Assembly (NCBI RefSeq): GCF_038443705.2 | Contig: NZ_CP151767.2 | Location: 2,409,501 to 2,473,500, forward strand | DNA: 64,000 nt | Source of the DNA: Yoonia sp. SS1-5 | GTDB taxonomy: Bacteria; Pseudomonadota; Alphaproteobacteria; Rhodobacterales; Rhodobacteraceae | Direction: 5' to 3' | Shown: one piece after another, positions 26,844-36,803 of the stretch | Position numbering within the stretch: position 1 is the first letter of the stretch | Layout: every line of letters begins with the position of its first letter | Made by a program: the position numbers and the translations under genes | Notes under the pieces: model-generated | Told to the model about the DNA's origin: nothing | What the model saw: only the letters and a program-made list of their open reading frames with translations | Databases searched by the model: none

Positions 26844-28043
26844 ATGAAACATCTCGCCATTTTGGCCGCAATAATGTCGCCACTTGCCGCGATGGCTGAC
26901 CCCGATCCAGCAGACTGGGATGCCGTCACCCAAGAGGCAAATGGCCAGACGGTCTATTGGAATGCATGGGGTGGGTCGACCACAACCAATGACTTTATCG
27001 CCTGGGTCGGTGACCGGGTCGCCGAGGACTACGGGGTCACGCTCGAACATGTGAAGCTGACCGATACCGCCGACGCGGTTACCCGGGTGCTGTCAGAAAA
27101 GCAGGCCGGCGAGAATGACGACGGCGCCATTGACATGATCTGGATCAACGGCGCCAATTTCGCCGCGATGAAAGAGGCCGACCTGCTGTTCGGCCCCTAT
27201 GCCGAACAACTGCCGAACTGGGCCATTGTCGATAGTGCGGGAAAATCCGTTCAAACCGATTTCACGGTGCCGGTCGAAGGTTTTGAAAGCCCTTGGGCCA
27301 TGGCCCAGGTCGTGTTTGTACATGATACAGAAGACATGCCCAACACGGTTGGGTCCATGGTCGAACTTCTGGAATGGGCGCGCGAAAATCCGGGTCGTTT
27401 CAGCTATCCGCAACCGCCGGATTTTCTGGGGACAACATTCCTGAAACAGGTTCTGGTTGATATTCTGCCCGACCCGCAAATTCTGGCGACCCCCGTGACG
27501 GATGCCACCTATGACGAGGTCACGCCGATCCTTTGGGATTATCTGGACCTGCTGACGCCGAACCTCTGGCGGCAAGGCAAGGCATATCCGGCCACAGGCA
27601 CAGCCATGTTCCCGCTGATCGCGGATGGCGAGATTGATCTGTCGATTTCGTTCAGCCCCGGTGCTGCATCAACTGCAATCGCCAATAACGAACTGCCCCC
27701 AACCGTCCGGACCTTTGTTCTGGACAAAGGCACCATCGGCAATGCGTCCTTTGTGGCGATCCCCTATAATTCCGGATCAAAGGCCGGGGCGATGGTCGTG
27801 GCCAACTTCCTGATGTCCCCCGAGGCACAGGCTCGCGCGCAGGACCCCGAGGTGCTGGGTTACGGCACAGTTCTGAACATGGATGCCCTGTCAGCCGACG
27901 ATCGGGCCTTGTTTGACGCGCTGGATCTTGGGGTCGCGACCCTTTCGCCTGCTGATCTGGGGGTCGTACAGGCCGAGCCGCACCCCAGCTGGATGACCCG
28001 TATCGCCGATGATTGGGTCGCCCGCTATGGCGTCGCGCAATAA
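26844..28043 (+). CDS. ynjB: ABC transporter substrate-binding protein YnjB
   Basis: The 399-residue protein has a Sec signal peptide ending AAMA and the YnjB pattern YWNAWGGS, VTLEHVKLTDTADAVTRVL, DMIWINGANFAAMKEADLLFGP. It belongs to the iron/thiamine/spermidine-like binding proteins (cluster D/F fold), yet the ligand of YnjB has not been firmly assigned. It is followed by an intercistronic hairpin and then the permease and ATPase genes, so it is expected to be made in excess over the membrane parts. Confidence 0.92.
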   Translation: MKHLAILAAIMSPLAAMADPDPADWDAVTQEANGQTVYWNAWGGSTTTNDFIAWVGDRVAEDYGVTLEHVKLTDTADAVTRVLSEKQAGENDDGAIDMIWINGANFAAMKEADLLFGPYAEQLPNWAIVDSAGKSVQTDFTVPVEGFESPWAMAQVVFVHDTEDMPNTVGSMVELLEWARENPGRFSYPQPPDFLGTTFLKQVLVDILPDPQILATPVTDATYDEVTPILWDYLDLLTPNLWRQGKAYPATGTAMFPLIADGEIDLSISFSPGAASTAIANNELPPTVRTFVLDKGTIGNASFVAIPYNSGSKAGAMVVANFLMSPEAQARAQDPEVLGYGTVLNMDALSADDRALFDALDLGVATLSPADLGVVQAEPHPSWMTRIADDWVARYGVAQ

Positions 28044-28068
28044 CGCCATTCCGGTGTTTGCGAGAGAT

Positions 28069-28095
28069 GCCCCGGAACAGGTCCGGGGCATTTTT
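28069..28095 (+). terminator. Attenuator-like hairpin between ynjB and ynjC
   Basis: An 8-bp GC-rich stem GCCCCGGA-acagg-TCCGGGGC is followed by ATTTTT. It lies 26 bases after ynjB. The short T run suits partial termination, letting the binding protein outnumber the permease. Confidence 0.75.
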
Positions 28096-28144
28096 GCGCA
28101 ATGAAGGCACTGTCTGAAATCAGCGACATATCGGTGGGCTTTTC

Positions 28145-29839
28145 ATGAACCGGCGGCGCGCCTTTCCCGCACTGCCTGTCCTGACATTGCTGGCCATGCT
28201 TGGCCCGGTTGCCGCGGGCCTGTGGGGGACGGTGCTTCCCGCGTTTGGGCATCTGCCTGCTGCGGGGCTGACCGGGCCGTCGCTGGACCCGTTTCGCGAG
28301 CTTTTCGGTTGGGCCGGCTTGCCGCGCGCGGTTCTGTTATCGGTCACCACAGGGGTCATTGCCACATCCATCTCGCTTGCCATCGTCATGCTGGTGACGG
28401 CCGGTTGGTCCGGCACCCGGCCATTCCGGGCGCTGGAACGATTGCTATCGCCGCTTCTGTCGGTGCCACATGCGGCGGCGGCGTTTGGGTTGGCCTTTCT
28501 GATTGCACCTTCGGGCTGGCTGTCGCGGATCGCTTCGCCCGGGATCACAGGCTGGGACCGCCCGCCGGACCTGTTGATTGTGCAAGACAGCTGGGGGCTG
28601 ACCATGACGGCAGGCCTGATCATCAAAGAGGTCCCGTTTCTGCTGTTAATCACCCTTGCCGCACTTTCGCAGGCAGACGCCCCACGCAGTGTCGCAATCT
28701 CGCAGGCGCTGGGCTACGGGCGGCTGACGGGCTGGTTGAAAACCGTGTTTCCACGGGTCTATGCGCAGATCAGACCACCGGTTTATGTGGTTCTGGCCTA
28801 TGCAATGTCGGTGGTGGATGTCGCGGTTATTCTAGGGCCGAACACGCCCCCCTCCCTATCGGTGCAGATCGTGAAATTGATGTCGGACCCCGATCTTGCC
28901 ATGCGTCTGGAAGGTGCAGCGGGTGCGTTGCTGCAACTGGCGTTGGTGATCGGCGCCTTGGCTGTCTGGCGTCTTGGGGAGGTCATTATCGCGCGGCTCG
29001 GACGCCGTTGGATCATGACCGGGCGACGCGGGCGGTTTGATCCGCTTGTCGCGCAGGCCGCATTGGGATTGGGGGCCATCTCTGCGCTGGCTGTGCTGCT
29101 TGGTCTTGTGGTGCTGACCCTGTGGTCCTTTGCCGGGTATTGGGGGTTTCCGGACGCTTTGCCAGACAGCTTTACGCTCAAGAACTGGATGCGGCACGGC
29201 CCCGGCACGCTGGAGGCTTTGGCCGAAACCGGGCTGATTGCCATCACTGTGGCCACCGTCGCGTTGATCCTGACCATCGGTTGTCTGGAGGCGGAATACC
29301 GATACGGGCTGACCTTCAGCGCCCGGACCGTCTGGCTGCTCTACCTGCCGCTGCTTATTCCGCAAACCGCCTTTCTGCCCGGGCTGCAGACGCTCATGCT
29401 GAACCTTGGCGCGCAGGACGGGCGCTTTGCGGTCATGCTGGCACATCTGGTTTTTGTGCTGCCTTACGTTTTCCTGTCATTGGCAGATCCGTTTCGGGCA
29501 TGGGATAGCCGCATGGGTGTAATCGCAGCCGCATTGCGGGCCAGTCCCAACGGTGTCCTCTGGCGGGTCAGGTTACCGATGCTGCTGCGCCCGATCCTGA
29601 CGGCGCTTGCAGTTGGCGTGGCCGTGTCGGTCGGGCAATATCTGGCCACCCTTTTGGTCGGGGGCGGGCGGGTTGCCACCCTCACGACCGAAGCCGTGGC
29701 ACTCGCCTCGGGCGGTGATCGGCGGGCAATTGGCGTCTATGGTTTGATGCAAACGGGGGCCGCACTTGTCCCCTTTGCGCTGGCACTGCTCATTCCGGCG
29801 ATTGTCTGGCGCAACAGAAAGGGATTACGGCATGGATAA
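28145..29839 (+). CDS. ynjC: ABC transporter permease YnjC (fused two-domain)
   Basis: The 564-residue protein contains two binding-protein-dependent permease halves, each with about six helices. The two cytoplasmic EAA-type loops are visible as SVAISQALGYGRLTGWLKTV (first half) and AAALRASPNGVLWRVRLPML (second half). Such fused permeases occur in the iron(III)/thiamine-type importers and in YnjC. A 15-codon reading frame (28101-28148) ends over the ynjC ATG as ATGA and may couple translation, though its ribosome site is poor. The end of ynjC overlaps the ynjD start by eight bases. Confidence 0.9.
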   Translation: MNRRRAFPALPVLTLLAMLGPVAAGLWGTVLPAFGHLPAAGLTGPSLDPFRELFGWAGLPRAVLLSVTTGVIATSISLAIVMLVTAGWSGTRPFRALERLLSPLLSVPHAAAAFGLAFLIAPSGWLSRIASPGITGWDRPPDLLIVQDSWGLTMTAGLIIKEVPFLLLITLAALSQADAPRSVAISQALGYGRLTGWLKTVFPRVYAQIRPPVYVVLAYAMSVVDVAVILGPNTPPSLSVQIVKLMSDPDLAMRLEGAAGALLQLALVIGALAVWRLGEVIIARLGRRWIMTGRRGRFDPLVAQAALGLGAISALAVLLGLVVLTLWSFAGYWGFPDALPDSFTLKNWMRHGPGTLEALAETGLIAITVATVALILTIGCLEAEYRYGLTFSARTVWLLYLPLLIPQTAFLPGLQTLMLNLGAQDGRFAVMLAHLVFVLPYVFLSLADPFRAWDSRMGVIAAALRASPNGVLWRVRLPMLLRPILTALAVGVAVSVGQYLATLLVGGGRVATLTTEAVALASGGDRRAIGVYGLMQTGAALVPFALALLIPAIVWRNRKGLRHG

Positions 29840-30467
29840 GGGATTGTCGCTGCGCAACGTGATCATTCACAAGGGCGACACGCAGCTTTTGTCAGTCAAC
29901 CACGATATCGGCCCGGGTGAGGTGCTGACGATCATGGGGCCATCCGGAGTTGGGAAATCGACGCTGCTGGCCTTTATCACCGGCACGCTTGCGCCCGATT
30001 TCACAGCCACTGGCGAGGTCTGGCTAGACGGGCAGAACATCACCCATGCCCGCCCGCATCAACGCCGGGTTGGTATTCTGTTTCAGGATGATCTGCTGTT
30101 TCCGCATCTGTCTGTGGGCGCCAATCTGGGCTTTGGACTGCAGCCGGGGGGCAGCCATGCGGCCCGGCAGGCAAAAATCGCCGAAGCACTGGACGAGGTC
30201 AGCCTTGCGGGCTTTGCCGACCGCGATCCAGCCACGCTGTCAGGCGGGCAAAAGGCGCGTGTCGCCCTGATGCGCATGCTGTTGTCGGAACCGTGCGGGT
30301 TGCTGCTGGATGAACCCTTTTCGCGGCTGGACGCGGCCTTGCGGGCGCAGGTACGTGATATGGTGTTTGACCGGGCAAGGGCGCGGGCGCTGCCAGTGTT
30401 GATGGTCACACATGACGCCGACGATGCGCGCGCTGCCGGGGGCACGATCATCACGCTGGGCGACTGA
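29832..30467 (+). CDS. ynjD: ABC transporter ATP-binding protein YnjD
   Basis: The 211-residue protein has Walker A GPSGVGKST, the Q-loop FQDDLLFPHL, the ABC signature LSGGQKARVALMRMLL, Walker B GLLLDEPFSRLD and the switch VTHDADDA. It is at the short end of the family, as in E. coli YnjD. It energises the YnjBC importer. The start ATG lies within the last codons of ynjC. It converges with the GntR-type regulator gene, leaving seven bases between stops. Confidence 0.95.
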   Translation: MDKGLSLRNVIIHKGDTQLLSVNHDIGPGEVLTIMGPSGVGKSTLLAFITGTLAPDFTATGEVWLDGQNITHARPHQRRVGILFQDDLLFPHLSVGANLGFGLQPGGSHAARQAKIAEALDEVSLAGFADRDPATLSGGQKARVALMRMLLSEPCGLLLDEPFSRLDAALRAQVRDMVFDRARARALPVLMVTHDADDARAAGGTIITLGD

Positions 30468-30474
30468 TCCGCAA

Positions 30475-31197
30475 TCAAAGATCGCCAAAGGTTTCTTTAA
30501 CCTGTTGCCAGGCTTCGTGCAGATGCGCCCTGACAGCCTCTTCCGCCGCGTCGGCAGAACCCGCCTGAATGGCCTCGAATATCCGTTCATGCGCTGCAAA
30601 ATTGCGGCTGTTTCGCGTGGGCCGGCGGGGCATCTGGGACCATTGCGGGGCAAGCCATGTCGAATAGGCGGCGTGAATGGCGGGCAGAACCGGGTTTCCG
30701 GACAGATCAAAAAGCACTTTGTGAAAGGCCATATCGGTCTGGTAAAACGCCTCGCTGTCCTTAATGGCCGCATGATTATCTTCAAGCGCCTGTTTCAGCG
30801 GGGCGATATGCGCATCATCGGGGCGCTTGGCAGCCTCGCGGGCAAGGGCAACTTCGATCAGGATGCGGGTCTCAAACAGGTTCGCAACGCCGTCCGGTTC
30901 GCGCAACAGGCGGCCCACCACATTGTCGACAGTCTTGATCGCCGTCTTATAGCTGGGTCGGCGTACAATCGGTCTGTAACGCGGCCGGGCCTCGACCAAC
31001 CCTTTGTTCGACATCGCAAGCAAGGCTTCACGCACAACCGTGCGACTGACCCCATAGGTCGAGACGATTTCACGCTCGGGCGGCAACGGGTCCCCTTCCT
31101 TGAGGACGCCGGTATTGATCATGTCCTCGAGGGTTCGGAACAGGTCGTCCGCTGCCCGACGCTGATCGGACCCGTCTTGTGATGGCTTCTGGCCCAT
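30475..31197 (-). CDS. GntR-family (FadR/FCD subfamily) transcriptional regulator
   Basis: The 240-residue protein starts at MGQKPSQDG (ATG 31197; a GTG at 31221 is also possible). The winged helix spans about residues 15-85 (GDPLPPEREIVSTYGVSRTVVREALLAM). The C-terminal FCD ligand/metal domain shows ETRILIEVALAREAA, then DMAFHKVLFDLSGNP and the His-containing AAHERIFEAI. FCD regulators usually respond to sugar acids or other carboxylates. It is divergent from the enolase/dehydrogenase operon, and a perfect GntR-type palindrome (31261-31275) sits between them. Two similar palindromes near 47.4 and 48.5 kb suggest it also controls the TRAP and dehydratase genes. Confidence 0.93.
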   Translation of the reverse strand: MGQKPSQDGSDQRRAADDLFRTLEDMINTGVLKEGDPLPPEREIVSTYGVSRTVVREALLAMSNKGLVEARPRYRPIVRRPSYKTAIKTVDNVVGRLLREPDGVANLFETRILIEVALAREAAKRPDDAHIAPLKQALEDNHAAIKDSEAFYQTDMAFHKVLFDLSGNPVLPAIHAAYSTWLAPQWSQMPRRPTRNSRNFAAHERIFEAIQAGSADAAEEAVRAHLHEAWQQVKETFGDL

Positions 31198-31260
31198 GAA
31201 TGTCACCCCACCTGCGTCCACTGCCGCTGCAGCTTAGACAAGTTGTAAAGTTTGATCTAG

Positions 31261-31275
31261 TTTGGTCTGACCAAA
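31261..31275. promoter_or_regulatory. GntR/FadR-type operator, site 1
   Basis: TTTGGTCTGACCAAA is a perfect 7-bp inverted repeat around one central base, containing the TGGTC-N-GACCA core known for FadR-subfamily GntR regulators. It lies between the regulator gene and the enolase-superfamily gene, about 70 bases from each start. Confidence 0.8.
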
Positions 31276-31346
31276 TACGTTAACGATTGAATCGCAAGTT
31301 AACCTTGTCTGCACAAGGTGAGAAGTCACGACAATTCGGGTAGGGT

Positions 31347-32447
31347 ATGACGAGGATCACAAACGTAGAGGTGCAGGTATTTGATGTGCCTCTCGCCGAA
31401 GTGCTGACAGACGCAAAGCATGGCGATCACACCCATTTTGAACTGATCACTGCAACGATCACCCTTGCGAACGGTGCGGTGGGCACCGGTTACACCTATA
31501 CCGGTGGCAAGGGGGGCCGGGCCATCGCGACCATGATCACACATGATCTTGCGCCGTTCCTGATCGGGCGTCGCGCAACGGGGGTTGAAGAGCTCTATGA
31601 CGCGATGCAGTGGCACATCCATTATGTCGGGCGCGGTGGCATCGCCGCCTTTGCGATTTCCGCGTTGGATATCGCGCTATGGGATCTGCGCGGCAAGGCA
31701 CTGAACCAGCCCTTATGGAAAATGGCGGGCGGCGCCTCTGATCGGTGCAAGGCCTATGCGGGCGGTATTGACCTGAATTTTCCATTGCCCAAGCTGTTGG
31801 CCGGCATTCAGGGGTATCTTGACCGCGGGTTCAACGGGGTGAAAATCAAGATCGGGCAGCCCGATCTGGCGGATGATATTGCCCGGATCAAGGCAGTGCG
31901 GGACTTGATCGGGCCGGATATCAGCCTGATGGTTGACGCGAATTACGCGATGACCGTGGACGAGGCGATCACTGCCGCCAACGCCTTTAAGGCATACGAT
32001 ATCCTGTGGTTCGAGGAACCAACCATCCCCGATGATTACAAAGGCTTTGGCCAGATCGCTGCGGCCACCGGCGTGCCGCTGGCGATGGGTGAGAACCTGC
32101 ACACGATCCACGAGTTCGAATATGCCGTTGCTGATGCCGCCCTCAGCTACATGCAGCCCGATGCCTCCAATTGCGGGGGGATCACCGGATGGCTGCGCGC
32201 GGCTGCGCTTTGCGCGGCACATGACATCCCTGTTTGCAGCCACGGGATGCAGGAGCTGCATGTCAGCCTTGTCTCCGCCCAACCCAAAAGCGGCTGGCTC
32301 GAGGTACATGCGTTTCCAATCGACACTTACACCACCCGTCCGCTGGTCGTTGAAAACCATCTGGCCGTTGCGCCGGATACCCCCGGTATCGGGGTCGCCT
32401 TCGATTGGGACAAACTTCACCAGGCACATAAAGGAATGCACAGATGA
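31347..32447 (+). CDS. Mandelate racemase/muconate lactonizing enzyme family (sugar-acid dehydratase or epimerase)
   Basis: The 366-residue protein belongs to the enolase superfamily, which abstracts the proton alpha to a carboxylate with Mg2+ help. It has the KxK motif VKIKIG, metal ligands in [19 protein letters not shown] and MGENLHT, and a late His in CSHGMQELH. The arrangement matches the mandelate racemase subgroup, whose members act as acid-sugar dehydratases. The substrate is not deducible. It opens a three-gene overlapping operon with an MDR and an SDR dehydrogenase under the GntR operator. Confidence 0.88.
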   Translation: MTRITNVEVQVFDVPLAEVLTDAKHGDHTHFELITATITLANGAVGTGYTYTGGKGGRAIATMITHDLAPFLIGRRATGVEELYDAMQWHIHYVGRGGIAAFAISALDIALWDLRGKALNQPLWKMAGGASDRCKAYAGGIDLNFPLPKLLAGIQGYLDRGFNGVKIKIGQPDLADDIARIKAVRDLIGPDISLMVDANYAMTVDEAITAANAFKAYDILWFEEPTIPDDYKGFGQIAAATGVPLAMGENLHTIHEFEYAVADAALSYMQPDASNCGGITGWLRAAALCAAHDIPVCSHGMQELHVSLVSAQPKSGWLEVHAFPIDTYTTRPLVVENHLAVAPDTPGIGVAFDWDKLHQAHKGMHR

Positions 32448-33475
32448 CCGCAGATATGATCAACGCCGCCTTTTATCGCGGGGACAGAACGTTTGCGGTT
32501 GAAAAGACCCCAAAGACCGCGCCGCAACCCGGCGAAGTGCCGATCCGCATTGCGTATTGCGGTATCTGTGGCACGGATATGCATGTCTATCACGGAAATA
32601 TGGACGCCCGCGTCGGTCACAACCGGATCGTGGGGCACGAGATGTCCGGCATTGTCGCAGCAGATGCAGAAGGCTTTGCTGCCGGTCAAAAGGTCGTTGT
32701 TCGCCCGCTGGATCACTGCGGCGATTGCCCTGCCTGCAACGCAGGCAATCAACATATCTGCCATAACCTGAAATTCCTTGGGCTGGATACGGACGGCGCG
32801 ATGCAGGAAATCTGGTCTGTCCCGGCCCACACATTGCACCGTTTGCCCGACGATATGCGGATGGACCATGCCGCATTGATCGAACCCGTCGCGGTGGCCT
32901 GTCACGACGTGCGCCTGTCAGGTCTGCGCCCGGGCGAGGATGTCGTGGTAATCGGCGGTGGTCCGATTGGCGTGCTGGTTGCGATGGTTGCCCGCGATAC
33001 CGGCGGCAAGGTGGTCATTTCCGAAGTCAATCCGCACCGGCTTGCCATTGCGCAAAAGATGGGGTTCGACACGATCAATCCCGCCGAAACAGACCTGAAA
33101 ACCGCAATCGAACAGCGCACTGGCGGCAAGGGTGCCGAGGTTGTCTTTGAGGTGTCCGGCACGCAGCCCGGGGTGGATGCCATGACGCAAGTGGCCGCAA
33201 CCCGGGGCCGGATTGTCATGGTCGCCATTCATGCGCAAAAGCCGCAGATTGATCTGTTTCAGTTCTTTTGGCGGGAATTGCAGCTGGTTGGTGTCCGGGT
33301 CTATGAACCCGAAGACTATGAAAAGGCGATTGCCATCATCGCCGCAGGCGGTGTGGACGCCGACACGTTTATTACTGATATCAGCCCGCTGTCGGATATT
33401 CAGGCTGCGTTCGAAGCGCTCGACAGCAGCCCGACAGCAATGAAAAGCCTGATCAAGGTAGGAGAAGACGCATGA
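32444..33475 (+). CDS. Zinc-dependent alcohol/polyol dehydrogenase (MDR family)
   Basis: The 343-residue protein has the catalytic zinc site [13 protein letters not shown] and GHEMSG, the structural zinc lobe [15 protein letters not shown] (four Cys), and the NAD-binding [15 protein letters not shown]. This layout fits sorbitol/threonine dehydrogenase-type enzymes that oxidise a secondary hydroxyl of a polyol or sugar acid. It overlaps the enolase gene by four bases and the SDR gene by four bases. Confidence 0.93.
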   Translation: MTADMINAAFYRGDRTFAVEKTPKTAPQPGEVPIRIAYCGICGTDMHVYHGNMDARVGHNRIVGHEMSGIVAADAEGFAAGQKVVVRPLDHCGDCPACNAGNQHICHNLKFLGLDTDGAMQEIWSVPAHTLHRLPDDMRMDHAALIEPVAVACHDVRLSGLRPGEDVVVIGGGPIGVLVAMVARDTGGKVVISEVNPHRLAIAQKMGFDTINPAETDLKTAIEQRTGGKGAEVVFEVSGTQPGVDAMTQVAATRGRIVMVAIHAQKPQIDLFQFFWRELQLVGVRVYEPEDYEKAIAIIAAGGVDADTFITDISPLSDIQAAFEALDSSPTAMKSLIKVGEDA

Positions 33476-34233
33476 AAATGTTCGATCTGACGGGCAAAAC
33501 CGCCCTGGTCACCGGCTGCAAACGGGGCATCGGGCGCGGCATGGCAGAGGCACTTGCCGCAGCGGGTGCTGATATCATCGGTGTTTCCGCCTCGCTCGAG
33601 GCGCAGGGCAGCGCGGTTGAAAAGGCCGTCACCGGGCTGGGCCGTCGCTTTACAGCGCATCAATGCGATTTTGCCGATCGCACGGCCGTCACGGCCTTTG
33701 CGGCATCCCTGGCCGCGGCGGGGATCGTTCCGGATATCCTGGTCAACAATGCGGGCACGATCAAACGCAAACCCGCTGCCGATCATCCTGATGACTGGTG
33801 GGACGAAGTGCTGGAGGTGAACCTGTCCGCCCAGTTTGTCCTGAGCCGCGAGATCGGCCGGGGTATGGTTGCGCGCGGGTCCGGCAAAATTATCTTCACC
33901 GCCTCTTTGCTGACGTTTCAGGGCGGGATCACTGTACCAGGCTACGCCGCCTCAAAAGGTGGGATCGGTCAATTGACCAAGGCATTGGCCAATGAATGGG
34001 CCGGTGCGGGTATCAACGTGAATGCCATTGCACCCGGCTATATCGCAACCGACAACACCCAGGCTTTGCAGGATGATGCCGCCCGGTCCAGCGCGATATT
34101 GGAACGTATTCCGCAAGGGCGGTGGGGCACACCCGCCGATTTCGGGGGACCCGCGGTATTTCTGGCCTCATCGGCGTCCGATTACGTGAATGGCGAAATT
34201 CTGGTGGTTGATGGCGGCTGGATGGGCCGCTGA
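33472..34233 (+). CDS. SDR-family oxidoreductase (KduD / 2-deoxygluconate 3-dehydrogenase-like)
   Basis: The 253-residue classical SDR has TGCKRGIGRG (cofactor), NNAG, the catalytic Ser in TASLLTFQGG, YAASKGG (Tyr-Lys) and the typical ending VNGEILVVDGGWMGR seen in KduD-like enzymes. It probably oxidises or reduces a keto-deoxy sugar acid in the pathway begun by the enolase-superfamily enzyme. It is the last gene of the operon and converges with sitD, 13 bases away. Confidence 0.92.
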   Translation: MKMFDLTGKTALVTGCKRGIGRGMAEALAAAGADIIGVSASLEAQGSAVEKAVTGLGRRFTAHQCDFADRTAVTAFAASLAAAGIVPDILVNNAGTIKRKPAADHPDDWWDEVLEVNLSAQFVLSREIGRGMVARGSGKIIFTASLLTFQGGITVPGYAASKGGIGQLTKALANEWAGAGINVNAIAPGYIATDNTQALQDDAARSSAILERIPQGRWGTPADFGGPAVFLASSASDYVNGEILVVDGGWMGR

Positions 34234-34246
34234 CCCCGGGGCGTCC

Positions 34247-35107
34247 TTATCCATCACCCGAGGCAAGCCCGTCGATACCGGGCCGATTGCTTGCACGTCT
34301 GGCCATCCGGCCTGCCCGCAGGAAAGCCACGATGAAGATGGCCGTCAGCACAAGGATCATGGTCGGCGCAGGCGCGCTGTCCAGAAAAAAGCTCAGATAG
34401 ACGCCCGTTAGCCCCGAAATCACGGTGACCACCACCGCGATCAGCAGCATTCTGTCGAAACGCGACGTCAACAGAAAGGCGATAGCACCGGGCGCGATCA
34501 ACAGGCCGATCGACAGGATAATGCCTACCGCAGACAGGGTGGCGACGATCGTCATCGAAATCAGTGTCAGCAGCCCATAATGCAACCAGTTGACCCGCAA
34601 CCCAACCGCCCGCGCCTGCACCGGATCAAAGGCATGCAGCAGGAAGTCCCGCCATTTCCCGACGATAATCAACGCAACACCGGCGGCGATCAGCCCCGCT
34701 TGCCATAGGTCGGCCTGGTCAACGCCCAGCATGTTGCCGAACAGGATATGATCCAGATGCAAATCCGTGTCGATCTTGGTGTAAAGCACGATCCCAAAGC
34801 CAAACATGCCTGAAAACACGATCCCCATGATGGTATCCTGCTTGACCCGGCTATGTTCGGCCAGAAATCCGGTCGCCAGCGCGCAAATCATTCCGGCGCA
34901 AAATGCGCCCAGGATCAGCGGCGCGCCCACAAGGTAGGCCAGCACAATCCCCGGCAAGACCGCGTGGCTGATCGCATCTCCCATCAGTGACCAGCCTTTC
35001 AACACCAGATAGCAGGACAGAAGGCTGGTCGGCACCGCAAGGATGGTGACCATCACAAAGGCCTTGTTCATGAATGCAAACTGGAACGGCAGGAAAAGCG
35101 TCTCCAT
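34247..35107 (-). CDS. sitD: Manganese/iron ABC transporter permease SitD
   Basis: The 286-residue ABC-3 family permease has eight or so hydrophobic helices and the family segments SYLVLKGWSLMGDAISHAVLPG and DPVQARAVGLRVNWLHYGLL. It is the second of two permease subunits of a SitABCD/YfeABCD-type metal importer. The start overlaps the sitC stop by one base (TGATG). A short charged tail ends the protein. Confidence 0.93.
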   Translation of the reverse strand: METLFLPFQFAFMNKAFVMVTILAVPTSLLSCYLVLKGWSLMGDAISHAVLPGIVLAYLVGAPLILGAFCAGMICALATGFLAEHSRVKQDTIMGIVFSGMFGFGIVLYTKIDTDLHLDHILFGNMLGVDQADLWQAGLIAAGVALIIVGKWRDFLLHAFDPVQARAVGLRVNWLHYGLLTLISMTIVATLSAVGIILSIGLLIAPGAIAFLLTSRFDRMLLIAVVVTVISGLTGVYLSFFLDSAPAPTMILVLTAIFIVAFLRAGRMARRASNRPGIDGLASGDG

Positions 35108-35964
35108 CAGCCGCGCTCCAACGCACGGGCGGCACGTCGGCGCGCGGCCAGAAACCCGTGTTTGGGGGCCAGAAAAAACGCGGTCAGAAAGATGATCGTC
35201 TGCAATGACACGATTATTCCACCCGTGGCCCCATCAAGGAAAAAGCTGAAATAGGCGCCGACAAGGCTGGTACTGGACCCGATCAGCACGCTTAGCATCA
35301 AAAGTCGGGGAAACCGGTCAGTCAAAAGATATGCGGTCGCCCCCGGCGTCACGACCATCGCAATCACCAAAAACGCACCCACAGTCTGCAATGCGGCGAC
35401 ACAGGACGCGGCAAGCAGGGTGAAGAAGACGACCTTGAGTATATCAGGGCGCAGTCCGATTGACCGAGCGTGGTCTTCATCAAAGAAGGTCACCATCAGG
35501 TCCTTCCATTTCGACAAAAGCACGGCCAATGTCACAAAACCGATGATCGCAAGTTGCAGCGTGTCCGATGGGGTGATCGCAAGAATGTTCCCCAGGGTGA
35601 TCGTTTCCACACTGACCGATGTGGGTGAGATCGAGACCATGAAAAGGCCCAGGCCGAAAAATGACGTAAAGATCAAACCAATGATGGTGTCTTCCTTCAG
35701 CCCCGATCTTTGGTTCAGGAACAGCATTGCGCCGGCGGCAAGGCCGCCAGCCGCAAAAGCGCCCAACGCAAAAGGAAGGCCCAGCATATAGGCCCCCGCC
35801 ACCCCCGGTACGATGGAATGGCTTAACGCATCACCGATCAGCGACCAGCCTTTCAGCATCAGATAGGCAGACAGGAACGCGCAGATCGCGCCAACCAATG
35901 CGCTGACCCACATGGCCGTCACCATGTAATTATAGCTGAACGGCAGCAGCAGCGTTTCGATCAT
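35107..35964 (-). CDS. sitC: Manganese/iron ABC transporter permease SitC
   Basis: The 285-residue ABC-3 permease parallels Sit[41 protein letters not shown] and [20 protein letters not shown]. The two permeases form the heteromeric channel. It overlaps sitB by four bases. Confidence 0.93.
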   Translation of the reverse strand: MIETLLLPFSYNYMVTAMWVSALVGAICAFLSAYLMLKGWSLIGDALSHSIVPGVAGAYMLGLPFALGAFAAGGLAAGAMLFLNQRSGLKEDTIIGLIFTSFFGLGLFMVSISPTSVSVETITLGNILAITPSDTLQLAIIGFVTLAVLLSKWKDLMVTFFDEDHARSIGLRPDILKVVFFTLLAASCVAALQTVGAFLVIAMVVTPGATAYLLTDRFPRLLMLSVLIGSSTSLVGAYFSFFLDGATGGIIVSLQTIIFLTAFFLAPKHGFLAARRRAARALERG

Positions 35965-36803
35965 TGATCTGTCTCGTCGCCATAAACAACGAAAGGGCGT
36001 TCATCATCTGTGATGACCCTGATCTGACGGCTGTCATCATCGTCATGCAGCTCCGCACCACCAAGCACGAAGTGCCGCAGAACCCCGCCAAAGGCCAGTT
36101 CGAGATTTTCCTGGGTAAAGGTTTCGTCCGTGGGCCCATGTGCGAGGACCGTTTCCTTGACCAGAATGGTCCGGTCACAGAATTCCGGAACCGACCCCAG
36201 ATTATGGGTGGATACCAGCATCACCCGCCCCTCGTCGCGCATCTCGCGCAGCAAGGCGATGATTGCGTCTTCGGTCTGCACATCGACGCCGGTGAACGGC
36301 TCATCCAGCAAGATCACCCGGCCCTCCTGCGCCAGCGCCCGGGCCAGAAAGACCCGCTTGCGCTGCCCGCCGGAAAGCTCGCCGATTTGGCGGTGTCGGA
36401 ACGGTTCCATATTGACGCGGGCAAGGGCGGAGGTGACAGCAGCCCGATCCGCCGCACCGGGGCGTCGGAAAAAACCCATATGCCCGTAGCGGCCCATCAT
36501 GACCACGTCTTCGACCAGCACCGGAAAGCTCCAATCGACATCCTCGGATTGCGGCACATAGGCCACGATGTTCTGGGCCAATGCGTCTTTCACCGGGCGC
36601 CCAAGAACCGAGATCGCGCCACGCGCGGCAGGGACAAAGCCCATGATCGCCTTGAAAAGCGTCGATTTACCCGCCCCATTGATGCCGACAAGCGCCGTGA
36701 TCGTCCCGGTCGGAATATCAAAATTCACGTCGCGCAGGGCTGTATGCCCGTTGCGATAGGTCACGGTCACATCCTGTGCCGATATCCCGGCGCCGGCGGT
36801 CAT
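35961..36803 (-). CDS. sitB: Manganese/iron ABC transporter ATP-binding protein SitB
   Basis: The 280-residue ATPase has Walker [11 protein letters not shown]-loop [13 protein letters not shown], signature [15 protein letters not shown], Walker [13 protein letters not shown] and switch VSTHNLGS. After the core there is a C-terminal extension of about 30 mostly acidic residues ([18 protein letters not shown]) of unknown role. It overlaps sitA by four bases and sitC by four bases. Confidence 0.94.
   Translation of the reverse strand: MTAGAGISAQDVTVTYRNGHTALRDVNFDIPTGTITALVGINGAGKSTLFKAIMGFVPAARGAISVLGRPVKDALAQNIVAYVPQSEDVDWSFPVLVEDVVMMGRYGHMGFFRRPGAADRAAVTSALARVNMEPFRHRQIGELSGGQRKRVFLARALAQEGRVILLDEPFTGVDVQTEDAIIALLREMRDEGRVMLVSTHNLGSVPEFCDRTILVKETVLAHGPTDETFTQENLELAFGGVLRHFVLGGAELHDDDDSRQIRVITDDERPFVVYGDETDQ

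Noticed and set aside
17679-30467. Treating the protease/STAND genes and ynjFBCD as a single system
   Set aside because: They are on one strand with a short gap (23 bases), but ynjF-BCD is a known conserved set elsewhere without STAND genes, so the junction at 26103-26127 is more likely accidental.
26844-30467. Thiamine or iron(III) ABC importer (thiBPQ, fbpABC)
   Set aside because: The binding protein and fused permease match the YnjB/YnjC pattern more closely, and the phosphatidyltransferase linkage supports Ynj.
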